This document shows, piece after piece, positions 16,872 through 26,437 of a stretch of DNA of 64,000 bases. The DNA lies in the NCBI RefSeq assembly GCF_013376105.1, contig NZ_JAAMFM010000001.1, positions 1 through 64,000 on the forward strand. The letters run 5' to 3'. The position numbers and the translations under genes were made by a program. Under the pieces are notes generated by a model that did not search any database, was not told the DNA's origin, and worked only from the letters and a program-made list of their open reading frames with translations. The stretch is from Arthrobacter wenxiniae. GTDB lineage: Bacteria > Actinomycetota > Actinomycetes > Actinomycetales > Micrococcaceae. Numbering within the stretch: position 1 is the first letter of the stretch; each line of letters begins with the position of its first letter.

Positions 16872-16985
16872 CTACTGCTGGCCCTTGAAGAGACGCCACA
16901 CCACCAGTCCGGCAAACCAGGCCATGGTGATGCCGGCAAGGACCAGCAGGCAGATGAAGAAGATTTCCAAGGCAAGTACGCTCAT
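16872..16985 (-). CDS. 37-residue single-span membrane peptide
   Basis: The frame encodes 37 residues starting MSVLALEIFFICLLVLAGIT and ending WRLFKGQQ, with one helix (about 3-29) followed by a basic tail, so the C-terminus should be cytoplasmic. It ends 6 bp before the nitrobindin-like gene, suggesting co-transcription. The Shine-Dalgarno sequence is weak. The clear membrane pattern, tight spacing and absence of an overlapping gene support it. I do not recognise a family. Confidence 0.6.
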   Translation of the reverse strand: MSVLALEIFFICLLVLAGITMAWFAGLVVWRLFKGQQ

Positions 16986-17025
16986 GCAGCCATACTATCG
17001 TGATCTTTTGGCGCCCCGGTCACGC

Positions 17026-17760
17026 TCAGGCGAGCAGCAGCTTTTCGATGAAATAGACCAGCGCGCCCAGCGACAGGACGGGCGCCGCGGCCGCGGCCAG
17101 GGCGCCCGTGACGCCGCGCATCGGCCCGGTGAGTGTGCGCAGCCTGCGGAAGCTGGCGATCACCGCCGCCACGAGTGCCCCGAGCACGGCGGCGGGAAGG
17201 ATCCGGACGTCTGAAACGAGGAGGGCCGCCAGCGGACCGGCCAGTGCGGAGAGCACTATGGCCAGGGGCGCAAGGGCCCTGTCCGGCCAGGGCAGCATGC
17301 CGATGCACAGCGCCACCGCGGCGCTCACCGCGATGATCAGCGTCATGCCGGGCGCGCCGAGGAAGCGGTAGGAGGCCACCCACCCGCCGGCAAACCCGGC
17401 AATGAGGACGCCGGCACCTGCCCCCAGGGTCGATTCCAGCCGGTGCGCCTGGCCCGTGCCGCGGATCAGCTGCACCACCAGGACGGCGCCAAAGCCAAAG
17501 GCGATGAAGATCGGCGTCCACACCAGGAAGTTTGCGTCGGCCGTCAGGCCGCTGGTGAGGGCCGCCGCGGCGCCGGTGAGGGCAATGACGGCGCCCAGAG
17601 TCTTCTTCGCCGGAATGCCCAAATAGTGCGGCCAGCCGTAGCCGAACACGGCGGACAGCGCCACGGCGACGCCCACAATGTAGCCGAGCCCGAAAATGTG
17701 CCCGGCGACAATGGCTGCGAGCGCAACGATCCCTACAAGTCCGGCTAATGATGACTTCAC
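17026..17760 (-). CDS. Multi-span membrane protein
   Basis: A 244-residue, very hydrophobic protein with about eight predicted helices, starting [21 protein letters not shown] short conserved-looking loop ([18 protein letters not shown]) lies near residue 45. No transporter signature is visible. It is divergent from glnR and 40 bp upstream of the 37-residue peptide gene on the same strand. Function is not recognised; a small permease or scaffold is possible. Confidence 0.8.
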   Translation of the reverse strand: MKSSLAGLVGIVALAAIVAGHIFGLGYIVGVAVALSAVFGYGWPHYLGIPAKKTLGAVIALTGAAAALTSGLTADANFLVWTPIFIAFGFGAVLVVQLIRGTGQAHRLESTLGAGAGVLIAGFAGGWVASYRFLGAPGMTLIIAVSAAVALCIGMLPWPDRALAPLAIVLSALAGPLAALLVSDVRILPAAVLGALVAAVIASFRRLRTLTGPMRGVTGALAAAAAPVLSLGALVYFIEKLLLA

Positions 17761-17929
17761 ACATCAATCCTGCCCTACTCTCGCGGTACACTGTGGAACA
17801 ACCCTCGCTCCGGAGCGTTGTGCCACGGTTCATGCCGCCTTGGCCGCACGGTGCGCGTTTTCCGGCCCCGGGGGTGTCAGGTGGTTCGCCGCTCAAAGAT
17901 GCGCACATCGACGCACTTTGGAGGAAGAC

Positions 17930-18628
17930 ATGTCGCAGATCTTAATGCTGACCAACAACCACGGCAGTTCCGTGGACGTTCTGCCTGCCTTGGAACTGCT
18001 CAGCCACTCGATCCACATCCTTCCGGCCGTTCCCACCGCCCTCTTGGACGCCACGCCGTCCGAACTCATCATGGTGGACGCACGGAAGGACCTGGCCGGC
18101 TCCCGGTCCCTGACCCAGCTGCTGCGGGCCACGGGAATCAGCGTTCCCCTGCTGCTGATCCTGACCGAGGGCGGCATGGCGGCCGTGACCGCGTCGTGGG
18201 CGGCGGACGACGTGATTCTCGAAACGGCCGGCCCCGCCGAGGTGGAGGCGCGCATCCGCCTGGCCCTCACACGGGCCGCAGACGCCGAAGACTCCGTCCA
18301 CCAGGAAATCCAGGCCGCCGGGGTGGTGATCGACGAGGACAGCTACACCGCGCGCGTCCACGGCAAGGTGCTGAACCTGACCTACAAGGAATTTGAACTG
18401 CTGAAATACCTGGCCCAGCATCCGGGCCGCGTCTTCACCCGGGCGCAGCTCCTGAACGAGGTCTGGGGCTATGACTACTACGGCGGCACGCGCACCGTGG
18501 ACGTGCATGTGCGTCGCCTGCGCGCCAAGCTGGGCTCGGACCATGAGAGCCTGATCAGCACGGTGCGCAACGTCGGATACCGCCTGACCATTGCCAAGAT
18601 GCCCGACGACGAACTGGCCGAGGCGTAG
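17930..18628 (+). CDS. glnR: GlnR-type OmpR-family regulator
   Basis: GlnR is the global nitrogen regulator of actinobacteria. The 232-residue protein matches it in pattern from the start: [18 protein letters not shown], then [15 protein letters not shown], then VLLILTEGG-like and [18 protein letters not shown]. It ends in an OmpR winged helix (about 135-225, [20 protein letters not shown]). The receiver keeps D50 but lacks the usual acidic triad at the N-terminus, and no kinase gene is adjacent, as for orphan GlnR. GGAGGAAG lies just before the ATG at 17930. The next gene downstream is mshD, the order known from mycobacteria. Confidence 0.9.
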   Translation: MSQILMLTNNHGSSVDVLPALELLSHSIHILPAVPTALLDATPSELIMVDARKDLAGSRSLTQLLRATGISVPLLLILTEGGMAAVTASWAADDVILETAGPAEVEARIRLALTRAADAEDSVHQEIQAAGVVIDEDSYTARVHGKVLNLTYKEFELLKYLAQHPGRVFTRAQLLNEVWGYDYYGGTRTVDVHVRRLRAKLGSDHESLISTVRNVGYRLTIAKMPDDELAEA

Positions 18629-18629
18629 C

Positions 18630-18655
18630 GGCGGAGGTGCCGCGCACCTCCCGCC
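18630..18655 (+). terminator. GC-rich hairpin after glnR
   Basis: GGCGG-AGGTGC pairs with GCACCTC-CCGCC across a 3-nt loop right after the glnR stop codon. No U tract follows, so termination is possible but unproven. Confidence 0.4.
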
Positions 18656-18863
18656 ACGGGCACAACCTGCCTACGGGGTCCCGCCGGTGGACGGGGATTA
18701 AACAAGAGTGGCCATCCGCGTCGCTGCCATGGCGAGGGAGTCCGCGACCCTTGCGCCGCCTGCCTGCCGTGGCCACTGCCCTTCGGCGCCGCTCGAACGC
18801 ACGCATCCCGGCATGGGTGCGGGGGGAGGTAAGGGCCTGGGGGCTGGTCTTGGCTGCGATGGC

Positions 18864-18960
18864 GGGGCGAAGCCGTCATGGCGGCGGGGATTTTTTCGCG
18901 AGGGCGGGGCCAAGCCGTCATGGTGGCGGGGATTTTTTCGTGAGGGCGGGGCCAAGCCGC
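18864..18960. repeat. 42-bp tandem repeat, about 2.3 copies
   Basis: Units at 18864-18905 and 18906-18947 differ at a few positions. Each contains GCCGTCATGG and a T6 run; a third, partial unit follows. The unit edges can pair with GGTTGGCCCCGCC further on, so the block is also partly palindromic. Confidence 0.85.
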
Positions 18961-19059
18961 GAGGGCGGCGTATCTTCGCACCCTTCTCGCGGGTTGGCCC
19001 CGCCCTCACGGATCCAGCGCGGGTTGGCCCCGCCGTCGGAAACGACATGGATGGCCACT

Positions 19060-19087
19060 TAAACGAGAAAGCCCGCTCGGGAGCGGA
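19060..19087 (-). terminator. Intrinsic terminator, minus strand
   Basis: A 6-bp stem CCGCTC-GG-GAGCGG is extended by G/C pairs, followed by GCTTTCTCGTTTA on the minus strand. No annotated minus-strand gene lies upstream of it, which is what points to an unannotated transcript. Confidence 0.55.
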
Positions 19088-19180
19088 CCTTCTTGAAATG
19101 GTGGAGGACATACGGGTCGAACGTATCGAGGACACCCCACTGGTGCATCCCCCTCGGGTTGCTGCCCTCAAACTCTAGGC
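19060..19180 (-). ncRNA. Possible structured RNA with own terminator
   Basis: On the minus strand a stem ATACG/CGTAT encloses a 7-nt loop TTCGACC, exactly like a tRNA T-arm. It is flanked by GTGGGG and CCTCCAC, which can form an outer stem. About 15 nt further, a CCGCTC/GAGCGG hairpin and a T-rich run (19060-19087) form an intrinsic terminator. The segment differs in composition from the repeats around it. No full tRNA or tmRNA can be folded. The same strand is also open for a 38-codon peptide ending RSRAGFLV, so a short coding remnant is an alternative. Confidence 0.3.
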
Positions 19181-19228
19181 CAGCACCCGCGTCCGGTGCA
19201 AACCGGGCCCCGGGGGACGTGCCGGCGT

Positions 19229-19328
19229 CGGCCTGGCATGGCGAGGCGGGCCCACGCGCCCGACGGGCCCCGGGTGCCGGGCGCCGGCCTGGCATGGCGA
19301 GGCGGGCCCACGCGCCCGACGGGCCCCG
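19229..19328. repeat. 44-bp direct repeat, two copies
   Basis: Identical 44-bp segments at 19229-19272 and 19285-19328 (both starting CGGCCTGGCATGGCGAGG or with a one-base edge difference) have a period of 56 bp. They end about 50 bp before mshD. Confidence 0.85.
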
Positions 19329-19380
19329 CGTGACGGGCGCCGGCGTCGCCCGGGGAGGGCGCGGGGACTAGGCTGTGGTC

Positions 19381-20358
19381 ATGAGCCCCGCAAAGACTGG
19401 CAGCTGGCCCGTGACGGTGGTCCCGGGCACCCCCGAACCCGACGTCCTGCGCGACATCCTCGACCTGGTCGCGGACACCGAGGACGTTGACGGCAATCCG
19501 CCGTTTTCCGAGCAGACCCTGGTGGAGCTGAAGGCCAGGCATGCCGGCCCGCACACGGTGCTGGTCCTGCTCACATATGCGCCGGAGGAGAACTCGCCGA
19601 CGGAAGGCGAAGACCTGGCCGGGGTGGCCATCGTCGTGCTGGACGGCGGGGACGGGGTCCTGGAGATCGCGGTGCACCCCAACTACCGCAACGAGGGCGT
19701 CGGGTCCATGCTGGTGGACAAGCTGGTGGAGGTGCGCGGGCTTCAGGGCATCAGGGCGTGGTCGCACGGGGACCACGAGGCCGCCGCGGACCTCGCCGCC
19801 AGCTACGGCTACCGCGCCATCCGCGAGCTGTGGCGCATGCGTCTGGTCCGCCGGGCACCGGAAGCGGCCTTGGAACCGCACCGCCCGGAAGTGCCCGGCG
19901 GCGTGACCTTGCGGACCTTTGTGCCGCATCAGGACGAGGCCGCCTGGCTGGCGGCCAACGCCACCGCCTTCGCCCACCACCCGGAACAGGGCGCCCTGAC
20001 GCTGGAGGACCTCCAGGCCCGCATGGCCGAGCCCTGGTTTGACCCGGCCGGGTTCTTCCTCGCGGTGGACGGCTCCGGAGCGATCCTGGGCTTCCACTGG
20101 ACCAAGGTGCACCCGGGCCGGGCCGGGCAGTCACCCATGGGCGAGGTGTACGTGGTGGGCGTGACCCCGGCTGCCCAGGGCATGGGACTGGGCAGGACCC
20201 TGACCGTGCAGGGCATCGACTACCTGCAGGCGCAGGGGCTGCGCGCCATCATGCTGTACGTGGACGCCGACAACGAGCCCGCCGTGGCCCTGTACCGCAA
20301 GCTGGGGTTCACCAAATGGGATTCCGACGTCATGTACGGCCCGGTCTCCGCTTCCTGA
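19381..20358 (+). CDS. mshD: Mycothiol synthase
   Basis: MshD acetylates Cys-GlcN-Ins with acetyl-CoA, the last step of mycothiol synthesis, the main thiol of actinobacteria. The 325-residue protein has two GNAT domains. The N-terminal one has [20 protein letters not shown]; the C-terminal one has [20 protein letters not shown] and ends with the typical [24 protein letters not shown] at 19375 is in frame; ATG 19381 is preferred. The gene follows glnR as in mycobacteria and is followed by ppk. Confidence 0.95.
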   Translation: MSPAKTGSWPVTVVPGTPEPDVLRDILDLVADTEDVDGNPPFSEQTLVELKARHAGPHTVLVLLTYAPEENSPTEGEDLAGVAIVVLDGGDGVLEIAVHPNYRNEGVGSMLVDKLVEVRGLQGIRAWSHGDHEAAADLAASYGYRAIRELWRMRLVRRAPEAALEPHRPEVPGGVTLRTFVPHQDEAAWLAANATAFAHHPEQGALTLEDLQARMAEPWFDPAGFFLAVDGSGAILGFHWTKVHPGRAGQSPMGEVYVVGVTPAAQGMGLGRTLTVQGIDYLQAQGLRAIMLYVDADNEPAVALYRKLGFTKWDSDVMYGPVSAS

Positions 20359-20449
20359 CCGGCGCAACGAACCCTCCGGCAGGGACTGCCACGGACCGCG
20401 GCGGCTTGTAGTGTTGGAACAACGAGGCACCAACTTTGAGGATTTATCG

Positions 20450-22693
20450 ATGAAACGCGAATACAAGGGACCGGTGCAAACCGCGGCTTCGCTCAACGGG
20501 GAACGGTTTGGCACCGGCGAAGTGCAGTCCGCCCGCGCCACACAGGACCGGATCGCCATCCCCGAGTTCGAGCCGAACCTCCTGCCGGAGGGGGACATCA
20601 GCCCGGACCGCTTCCTGGACCGCGAACTCAGCTGGCTGGCCTTCAACGCCCGCGTCCTTGAACTCGCCGAGGACCCGGACCTGTTCCTGCTGGAGCGGGT
20701 CAACTTCCTGTCCATCTTTGCTTCCAACCTGGACGAATTCTTCATGGTCCGCGTCGCGGGGCTCAAGCGCCGGATCGCCGCGGGACTGGCCGTGCCGTCC
20801 CCCGCAGGGCTCAGCCCCATCGAGGTGCTCGAGCAGATCAGCGACGCCGCCCACGAGCTGCAGGCGCGGCACGCGCATGTCTTTGCCAGCCAGATCCGCC
20901 CCGCCCTGGCCTACGAGCACATCCACCTGGTCCACTGGGACGAGCTGGACGACGGAGCCAAGGACCAGCTGGGCAGGATGTTTGCCGAGAAAATGTTCCC
21001 CATCCTCACGCCCCTGGCCGTGGACCCGGCGCACCCCTTCCCGTACATCTCAGGGTTGTCACTGAACCTGGCCGTGGTGGTCCGCAACCCCGTCAGCGAC
21101 AAGGAACTTTTTGCCCGGCTGAAGGTGCCGGACCTGCTGGACCGGCTCGTGTCCGTGGACGGGCCCCGCGCCGGCACCGTGCCCGGGCGGGTGGCCCGGT
21201 TCATCCCGCTGGAGGAAGTCATCGCCCAGCACCTGGACCAGCTATTCCCGGGCATGGAGGTGCTGGAGCACCACACCTTCCGCGTCACGCGCAACGAGGA
21301 CCTGGAGGTGGAGGAGGACGACGCCGAGAACCTCCTGCAGGCGTTGGAGAAGGAACTGCTGCGCCGCCGGTTCGGCCCGCCCGTCCGCCTGGAAGTCGCG
21401 ACGGACATCAACCCCAACGTGCTGGCGCTGCTGGTCCGGGAGCTGGACGTCGAGGACGCCGAGGTCTACAGGCTGCCGGCGCCGCTGGACCTGCGCGGGC
21501 TGTCCGTCATTGGCAACATCGACCGCGGCGACCTTCGGTTCCCCAAGCACGTGGCCCACACCTCGCGCGATCTAAACGAGTCGGAGACGTCCAAGGCCGC
21601 CAACGTGTTCGCGGCCATGCGCCGGCGCGACATCCTCCTCCACCACCCCTATGACTCCTTCTCCACCTCGGTCCAGGCGTTCCTCGAGCAGGCCGCCTCG
21701 GACCCCAAGGTCCGCGCCATCAAGCAGACCCTGTACCGGACCTCCGGCGACTCCCCCATTGTTGACGCCCTGGTCGATGCGGCCGAGGCGGGCAAGCAGG
21801 TGCTGGCGCTGGTGGAGATCAAGGCCCGCTTTGACGAGCAGGCCAACATCTCCTGGGCCAGGAAGCTGGAGCAGGCGGGCGTGCACGTGGTTTACGGGAT
21901 CGTCGGGCTGAAGACCCACTGCAAGCTGTCCCTGGTGGTGCGCCAGGAGCAGGATGGGCTGCGCCGGTACTGCCACATCGGCACCGGCAACTACCATCCC
22001 CGCACGGCCCGCTACTACGAGGACCTGGGGCTGCTGACAGCCGACGACCAGGTGGGCGAGGACCTCTCCAAGCTGTTCAACCAGCTCTCGGGCTACGCGC
22101 CGAAGTCCGAGTTTGAGCGCCTGCTTGTGGCGCCGCGCTCGGTGCGCTCGGGCCTGATTGAACGCATCGATGCCGAAATTGCCAACAAGAAGGCCGGGCT
22201 TCCGGCGCAGGTGCGCTTCAAGGTCAATTCGATGGTGGACGAGGCCATCATCGATTCGCTGTACCGTGCCTCCCAGGCCGGTGTGGACGTGGGCGTGGTG
22301 GTGCGGGGCATCTGCTCGCTGCGCCCGGACGTGCCCGGGCTGAGCGAAAACATTACGGTGCGCTCGGTGCTGGGGCGCTTCCTGGAACACTCCCGCGTGT
22401 TCACCTTTGCCAACGGCGGGGACCCGGTGGTCTACATCGGCTCGGCCGACATGATGCACCGCAACCTGGACCGCAGGGTGGAGGCCCTGGTGAAGCTTTC
22501 CAACCCTGACGACATCAGCGACGTCAACGCGCTGCTGGACCGCTACCTCGACGCCGGCACGTCCAGCTGGCACCTGGGGCAGGACGGCGAATGGACCCGC
22601 CACCACCGCGACGCCGACGGCAACCCGCTCAGCGACGTCCAGTCCTGGCTGCTGTCCAGCCGCTCCCGCCAGCGTTCCGCCCTGCGCCGGTAA
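20450..22693 (+). CDS. ppk: Polyphosphate kinase 1
   Basis: PPK1 reversibly makes polyphosphate from ATP. The 747-residue protein has the full domain series: an N domain ([20 protein letters not shown]), a head domain and two phospholipase D-like catalytic domains. The autophosphorylated histidine is in [12 protein letters not shown] (H490), and the second histidine region is [26 protein letters not shown] lies 7 nt before the ATG at 20450; an upstream TTG frame is ignored. Its TAA shares one base with the ATG of mutT1. Confidence 0.97.
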   Translation: MKREYKGPVQTAASLNGERFGTGEVQSARATQDRIAIPEFEPNLLPEGDISPDRFLDRELSWLAFNARVLELAEDPDLFLLERVNFLSIFASNLDEFFMVRVAGLKRRIAAGLAVPSPAGLSPIEVLEQISDAAHELQARHAHVFASQIRPALAYEHIHLVHWDELDDGAKDQLGRMFAEKMFPILTPLAVDPAHPFPYISGLSLNLAVVVRNPVSDKELFARLKVPDLLDRLVSVDGPRAGTVPGRVARFIPLEEVIAQHLDQLFPGMEVLEHHTFRVTRNEDLEVEEDDAENLLQALEKELLRRRFGPPVRLEVATDINPNVLALLVRELDVEDAEVYRLPAPLDLRGLSVIGNIDRGDLRFPKHVAHTSRDLNESETSKAANVFAAMRRRDILLHHPYDSFSTSVQAFLEQAASDPKVRAIKQTLYRTSGDSPIVDALVDAAEAGKQVLALVEIKARFDEQANISWARKLEQAGVHVVYGIVGLKTHCKLSLVVRQEQDGLRRYCHIGTGNYHPRTARYYEDLGLLTADDQVGEDLSKLFNQLSGYAPKSEFERLLVAPRSVRSGLIERIDAEIANKKAGLPAQVRFKVNSMVDEAIIDSLYRASQAGVDVGVVVRGICSLRPDVPGLSENITVRSVLGRFLEHSRVFTFANGGDPVVYIGSADMMHRNLDRRVEALVKLSNPDDISDVNALLDRYLDAGTSSWHLGQDGEWTRHHRDADGNPLSDVQSWLLSSRSRQRSALRR

Positions 22694-23658
22694 TGCGCAG
22701 CAGCGAGCACTTGGAGGACGTGGAAGCCGGCGCCGCGGAAATTTCCGTGTACGCGGCCGGCGCGCTGTGCTGGCGCGTCAAGAAGAAGAAGCTGGAGCTG
22801 CTCCTTATCCACCGGCAACGCTACGACGACTGGTCCTGGCCCAAGGGCAAGCTGGACAAGGGCGAAACCTTGGCCGAATGTGCCGTGCGGGAGGTGTACG
22901 AGGAAGTGGGCCTGCCGATCACCCTGGGCGTGCCGCTCCCCTCGATCCGCTACGCCGTCAAGCCCGGCCTGAAGGAGGTGCACTACTGGGCCGCCGAGGT
23001 CGACGACCTGCCGCCGCTGCCCGACGGCAAGGAGGTGGACACCGCCGTCTGGTGCTCCGCCACCAAGGCGAGGGGCCTGCTCTCCAACCCATCCGACGTC
23101 GAGCCCCTGGACGCCCTGCTGGAGGCGCATGAGGCCGGCACGCTGCAGACCTGGCCGCTGCTGGTGGTCCGCCACGCCAAGGCCAAGCCGCGCTCGGCCT
23201 GGACCCGCGCCGAGGGTGACCGGCCGCTGGCGGCCACCGGCAAGCGGCAGGCGCTCTACCTCCAGCGGCTGCTGATGGCCTGGCACCCGGCCAAGATCCT
23301 CACGAGCGGCTGGATGCGCTGCATCGCCACCATCTCCCCCTATGCCCAGGCCACGAAGGCCAAGGTCAAGGTGGTGCCGGCTCTGACGGAGGCCGACCAC
23401 AAGCGGAACCCCGCCAAGGCGGCCGCCGTCATTGACAAGCTGCTGTCCAAGTCCAGCGCCGTCGCCGTGTGCACGCACCGGCCCGTGCTGCCGACCGTGC
23501 TCAGGACGCTGGCCAGGCACATGGATGCCCCCCTGGCGGCAAGGCTGCCGCTGGGCGACCCGCACCTGGCCCCGGGCGAGGTCCTGGTGGCGCACGTGTC
23601 CGTCGGCGACCCCGGCCGCATCGTGGCCGTGGAGCAGCACAGGCCCTACGAGGACTGA
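22693..23658 (+). CDS. mutT1: MutT1-like Nudix hydrolase with histidine phosphatase domain
   Basis: A 321-residue fusion. An N-terminal Nudix domain holds the complete box [20 protein letters not shown] followed by VGL (about 53-75). A C-terminal histidine phosphatase (SixA-like) domain has the RHA motif in [13 protein letters not shown] (about residue 160). In mycobacteria MutT1 hydrolyses 8-oxo-(d)GTP and diadenosine polyphosphates. The start codon overlaps the ppk stop by one base, so the two are translationally coupled. This fits a link between polyphosphate and nucleotide clean-up. Confidence 0.93.
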   Translation: MRSSEHLEDVEAGAAEISVYAAGALCWRVKKKKLELLLIHRQRYDDWSWPKGKLDKGETLAECAVREVYEEVGLPITLGVPLPSIRYAVKPGLKEVHYWAAEVDDLPPLPDGKEVDTAVWCSATKARGLLSNPSDVEPLDALLEAHEAGTLQTWPLLVVRHAKAKPRSAWTRAEGDRPLAATGKRQALYLQRLLMAWHPAKILTSGWMRCIATISPYAQATKAKVKVVPALTEADHKRNPAKAAAVIDKLLSKSSAVAVCTHRPVLPTVLRTLARHMDAPLAARLPLGDPHLAPGEVLVAHVSVGDPGRIVAVEQHRPYED

Positions 23659-23715
23659 GCCGGCCGGTCACGCCGGCGCAAGTGCGGCAGGCCGCACCCC
23701 CGGCAGCGGGACCAG

Positions 23716-23721
23716 TAGACT
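23716..23721 (+). promoter_or_regulatory. -10 element of thyA, leaderless start likely
   Basis: TAGACT ends 7 nt before the GTG start of thyA, and no Shine-Dalgarno sequence is present. Transcription would begin at or next to the start codon. No clear -35 is seen. Confidence 0.5.
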
Positions 23722-23728
23722 GGTGGGC

Positions 23729-24547
23729 GTGACTATTGTGACCCCGTATGAGGACCTGCTTCGGGACGTGCTGGCCAACGGCACCCCCAAATCGGACCGC
23801 ACCGGCACCGGAACCCGCAGCGTCTTTGGCCGCCAGCTCCGCTTCGACCTTGCCGACGGCTTCCCGCTGGTCACCACCAAGCGGGTGCACTTCAAGTCCG
23901 TGGCCCTGGAGCTGCTGTGGTTCCTGCGCGGCGATTCCAATGTGCGCTGGCTGCAGGAGCACGGCGTGAAGATCTGGAACGAGTGGGCGGACGACGACGG
24001 CGAGCTGGGCCCCGTCTACGGCGTCCAGTGGCGCTCGTGGCCCACGCCGGACGGCGGGCACATCGACCAGATTGCCGCCGTCATGGAGTCCCTGCGCAGC
24101 AACCCGGATTCCCGCCGGCACATCGTCTCCGCCTGGAACGTGGGCGAGCTCAAGGACATGGCCCTGCCACCGTGCCACGCCTTCTTCCAGTTTTACGTGG
24201 CCCCCACCGGGGACGGGCGCGGCAAACTCAGCTGCCAGCTCTACCAGCGCTCGGCGGACACCTTCCTGGGCGTCCCGTTCAACATTGCCTCCTACGCCCT
24301 GTTGACCATGATGATGGCGCAACAGCTGGACCTGGACCCGGGCGAGTTCATCTGGACCGGCGGCGACGTCCACATCTACGACGACCACCTGGAGCAGGTG
24401 GCCGAGCAGCTCTCGCGTGCCCCCTACCCGTCCCCGCGGCTGCGCTTCACCCGCAGGCCCGCATCCATCCTTGACTACGCCCTTGATGACTTTGAGCTGG
24501 CCAACTACCAGCACCACCCGACGATTAAGGCACCGATCGCCGTATGA
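23729..24547 (+). CDS. thyA: Thymidylate synthase
   Basis: ThyA converts dUMP to dTMP using 5,10-methylenetetrahydrofolate. The 272-residue protein is family length. It has [20 protein letters not shown] at the N-terminus, the nucleophile Cys in [12 protein letters not shown] (about C149), [20 protein letters not shown] and [13 protein letters not shown]. The start is a GTG (GTG-ACT-ATT-GTG). Its TGA overlaps the folA ATG (ATGA), so thyA and folA are coupled, joining dTMP synthesis with recycling of the dihydrofolate it makes. Confidence 0.97.
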   Translation: MTIVTPYEDLLRDVLANGTPKSDRTGTGTRSVFGRQLRFDLADGFPLVTTKRVHFKSVALELLWFLRGDSNVRWLQEHGVKIWNEWADDDGELGPVYGVQWRSWPTPDGGHIDQIAAVMESLRSNPDSRRHIVSAWNVGELKDMALPPCHAFFQFYVAPTGDGRGKLSCQLYQRSADTFLGVPFNIASYALLTMMMAQQLDLDPGEFIWTGGDVHIYDDHLEQVAEQLSRAPYPSPRLRFTRRPASILDYALDDFELANYQHHPTIKAPIAV

Positions 24548-25140
24548 GCCCCCAGCCCGGTTCCCCCCGACAGCGCGCCGTGTTCCGCTTCACCCAGCCC
24601 ATCGTGGGCATGATCTGGGCCCAAACCAACCAGGGGGTCATTGGCGCCGACGGCGGCATGCCCTGGCACCTGCCCGAAGACCTGGCCCACTTCAAGCGCA
24701 TCACCGGCGGGCACCCCGTGGTCATGGGCCGCAAGACGTGGGATTCCTTTCCGGCAAAGTACCGCCCGCTGCCCGGGCGCACCAACATCGTGGTGACCCG
24801 GCAGCCCGGGTGGGGTTCCACGCCGGAGGCGGGCGGCGCCGTCGTGCTTGACTCCCTGGACCAGGCGCTCGTGGAGGCGCAGCTCTCCCCCGGCGGCGAC
24901 GAGGTGTGGGTGCTGGGCGGCGGGCAAATCTTCGCCCAGGCGATGGACGACTGCAACGTCGCGGTCGTCACCGTCATTAACACGGACGTGCCAGGGGACA
25001 CGCAGGCTCCCGTGATGGGCCCGGAGTGGATGTTCCGCGGCGCCACGCCCAAGGAAGGCTGGCACACCTCGGCCAACGGCACTGAATACCGGTTCACCCT
25101 GTGGGCCAGGGGCGAGACCGAATTTGAGGCGCCCGAATAG
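24544..25140 (+). CDS. folA: Dihydrofolate reductase
   Basis: DHFR reduces dihydrofolate with NADPH and restores the cofactor used by ThyA. The 198-residue product is longer than the usual 160, with an N-terminal extension of about 18 residues and longer loops. Motifs are [20 protein letters not shown] with the substrate loop [27 protein letters not shown], and the cofactor-side [11 protein letters not shown]. It overlaps thyA by 4 nt. Confidence 0.96.
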   Translation: MSPQPGSPRQRAVFRFTQPIVGMIWAQTNQGVIGADGGMPWHLPEDLAHFKRITGGHPVVMGRKTWDSFPAKYRPLPGRTNIVVTRQPGWGSTPEAGGAVVLDSLDQALVEAQLSPGGDEVWVLGGGQIFAQAMDDCNVAVVTVINTDVPGDTQAPVMGPEWMFRGATPKEGWHTSANGTEYRFTLWARGETEFEAPE

Positions 25141-25213
25141 TCCTGGACCCGGCGGAAGGCCGCCGGGGCGTTCACCAGATGACACGGACTTCGCCCCGGC
25201 AGGCCCGCCGCCC

Positions 25214-25219
25214 TAAACT
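25214..25219 (+). promoter_or_regulatory. -10 element of asd, leaderless start likely
   Basis: TAAACT ends 6 nt before the asd ATG, and TTGGGGC between them is not a convincing ribosome-binding site. This is the same spacing as at thyA. Confidence 0.45.
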
Positions 25220-25225
25220 TGGGGC

Positions 25226-26371
25226 ATGACCTCTCTCATTGTTCCCTCCGCCGTCCCATCAGTTGGCCTGGTCGGCTGGCGCGGCATGGTCGGTTCCGTC
25301 CTGATGCAGCGCATGCGGGACGAGGGCGACTTCGCCAGCATCAATCCCGTCTTCTTCTCCACCTCCAACGCCGGCGGCACGGCCCCGGCCATTGCCGGCG
25401 GCGATGCCGGTCCCCTCGAAGACGCCTTTGACATTGACACCCTGGCCAAGCTGCCCATCATTCTCACGGCCCAGGGCGGGGACTACACCAAGCGCGTCCA
25501 CACCGAACTGCGCAGCCGGGGCTGGGACGGGCTGTGGCTCGACGCCGCGTCCACCCTGCGCATGAACAGCGACTCGATCATCGTCCTGGACCCGGTCAAC
25601 CGCGACGTCATCGACAAGGGCCTGGCCAATGGCACCCGCGACTTCATTGGCGGCAACTGCACCGTGTCCTGCATGCTCATGGGCCTGGGCGGCCTGTTCA
25701 GGAACAACCTGGTCGAGTGGGGCACGGCCATGACGTACCAGGCCGCGTCCGGCGGCGGCGCCCGCCACATGCGCGAACTCCTCAACCAGTTCGGCACGCT
25801 CAACTCCGAGGTGTCCACCGAACTGGACGACCCGGCGTCGGCCATCCTGGAGATCGACCGCAAGGTCCTCGCCCACCAGCGCGAGGGCATCGACTCCTCG
25901 CAGTTCGGCGTCCCGCTGGCCGGTTCGCTGATCCCCTGGATCGACTCCGACCTCGGCAACGGGCAGTCGCGCGAGGAGTGGAAGGCCGGCGTGGAGACCA
26001 ACAAGATCCTGGGCACCGCCGAGGACACCAAGGTCATCATGGACGGGCTGTGCGTGCGGATCGGCGCCATGCGCTCCCACTCCCAGGCGCTCACCCTCAA
26101 GCTGCGCGAGGACCTCCCCGTGGCCGAGATCGAGTCGCTGCTGGCCAATGACAACGAGTGGGCCAAGGTGGTGCCGAACACGAAGGAAGCCTCCATGGCG
26201 TTCCTCACCCCGGTGGCGGCCTCCGGCACGCTGGACGTGCCGGTGGGGCGCATCCGCAAGCTGGAAATGGGCCCGGAATACATCAGCGCGTTCACCGTGG
26301 GCGACCAGCTCCTATGGGGTGCCGCCGAGCCGCTGCGCCGCATGCTGGGCATCGCGGTCGGCACGCTGTAA
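25226..26371 (+). CDS. asd: Aspartate-semialdehyde dehydrogenase, E. coli-type
   Basis: Asd reduces aspartyl phosphate to the semialdehyde, feeding lysine/diaminopimelate, threonine and methionine. The 381-residue protein has the N-terminal [20 protein letters not shown], the catalytic Cys in [17 protein letters not shown] (about C145), [17 protein letters not shown] and [20 protein letters not shown]. These segments match the enterobacterial (E. coli) subtype closely, not the shorter Corynebacterium type. An N-terminal extension of about 11 residues is present. Confidence 0.95.
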   Translation: MTSLIVPSAVPSVGLVGWRGMVGSVLMQRMRDEGDFASINPVFFSTSNAGGTAPAIAGGDAGPLEDAFDIDTLAKLPIILTAQGGDYTKRVHTELRSRGWDGLWLDAASTLRMNSDSIIVLDPVNRDVIDKGLANGTRDFIGGNCTVSCMLMGLGGLFRNNLVEWGTAMTYQAASGGGARHMRELLNQFGTLNSEVSTELDDPASAILEIDRKVLAHQREGIDSSQFGVPLAGSLIPWIDSDLGNGQSREEWKAGVETNKILGTAEDTKVIMDGLCVRIGAMRSHSQALTLKLREDLPVAEIESLLANDNEWAKVVPNTKEASMAFLTPVAASGTLDVPVGRIRKLEMGPEYISAFTVGDQLLWGAAEPLRRMLGIAVGTL

Positions 26372-26382
26372 CCCTCCCAACC

Positions 26383-26434
26383 GTGAGGCACTTGTTGCTG
26401 ATAATCGCCGCGTTATCGGCAACAAGTGCCTCAC
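26383..26434. repeat. Long perfect palindrome (REP-like)
   Basis: A 22-bp stem with one G-T pair (26383-26404 with 26413-26434) and an 8-nt loop TCGCCGCG. It lies between convergent asd and the HTH_42 gene and ends 3 bp before the latter's stop. There is no U tract on either side. It may act as a bidirectional terminator, but its length and A/T-containing stem look more like a repetitive extragenic palindrome. Confidence 0.75.
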
Positions 26435-26437
26435 ACT

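Larger units (their letters stand above)
18656..19380. other. Repeat-rich gap between glnR and mshD
   Basis: About 725 bp without a convincing gene. It holds 42-bp tandem repeats (18864-18960), two copies of GCGGGTTGGCCCCGCC in tandem (18988-19034), a possible minus-strand structured RNA with its own terminator (19060-19180), and a 44-bp direct repeat (19229-19328). Open frames here are artefacts of high GC. Confidence 0.7.

Noticed and set aside
19100-19140. A tRNA or tmRNA at the T-arm-like hairpin
   Set aside because: Only the T-arm-like stem and a CCTCCACCA-like end are present. No matching acceptor 5' strand, D-arm or anticodon arm can be formed.
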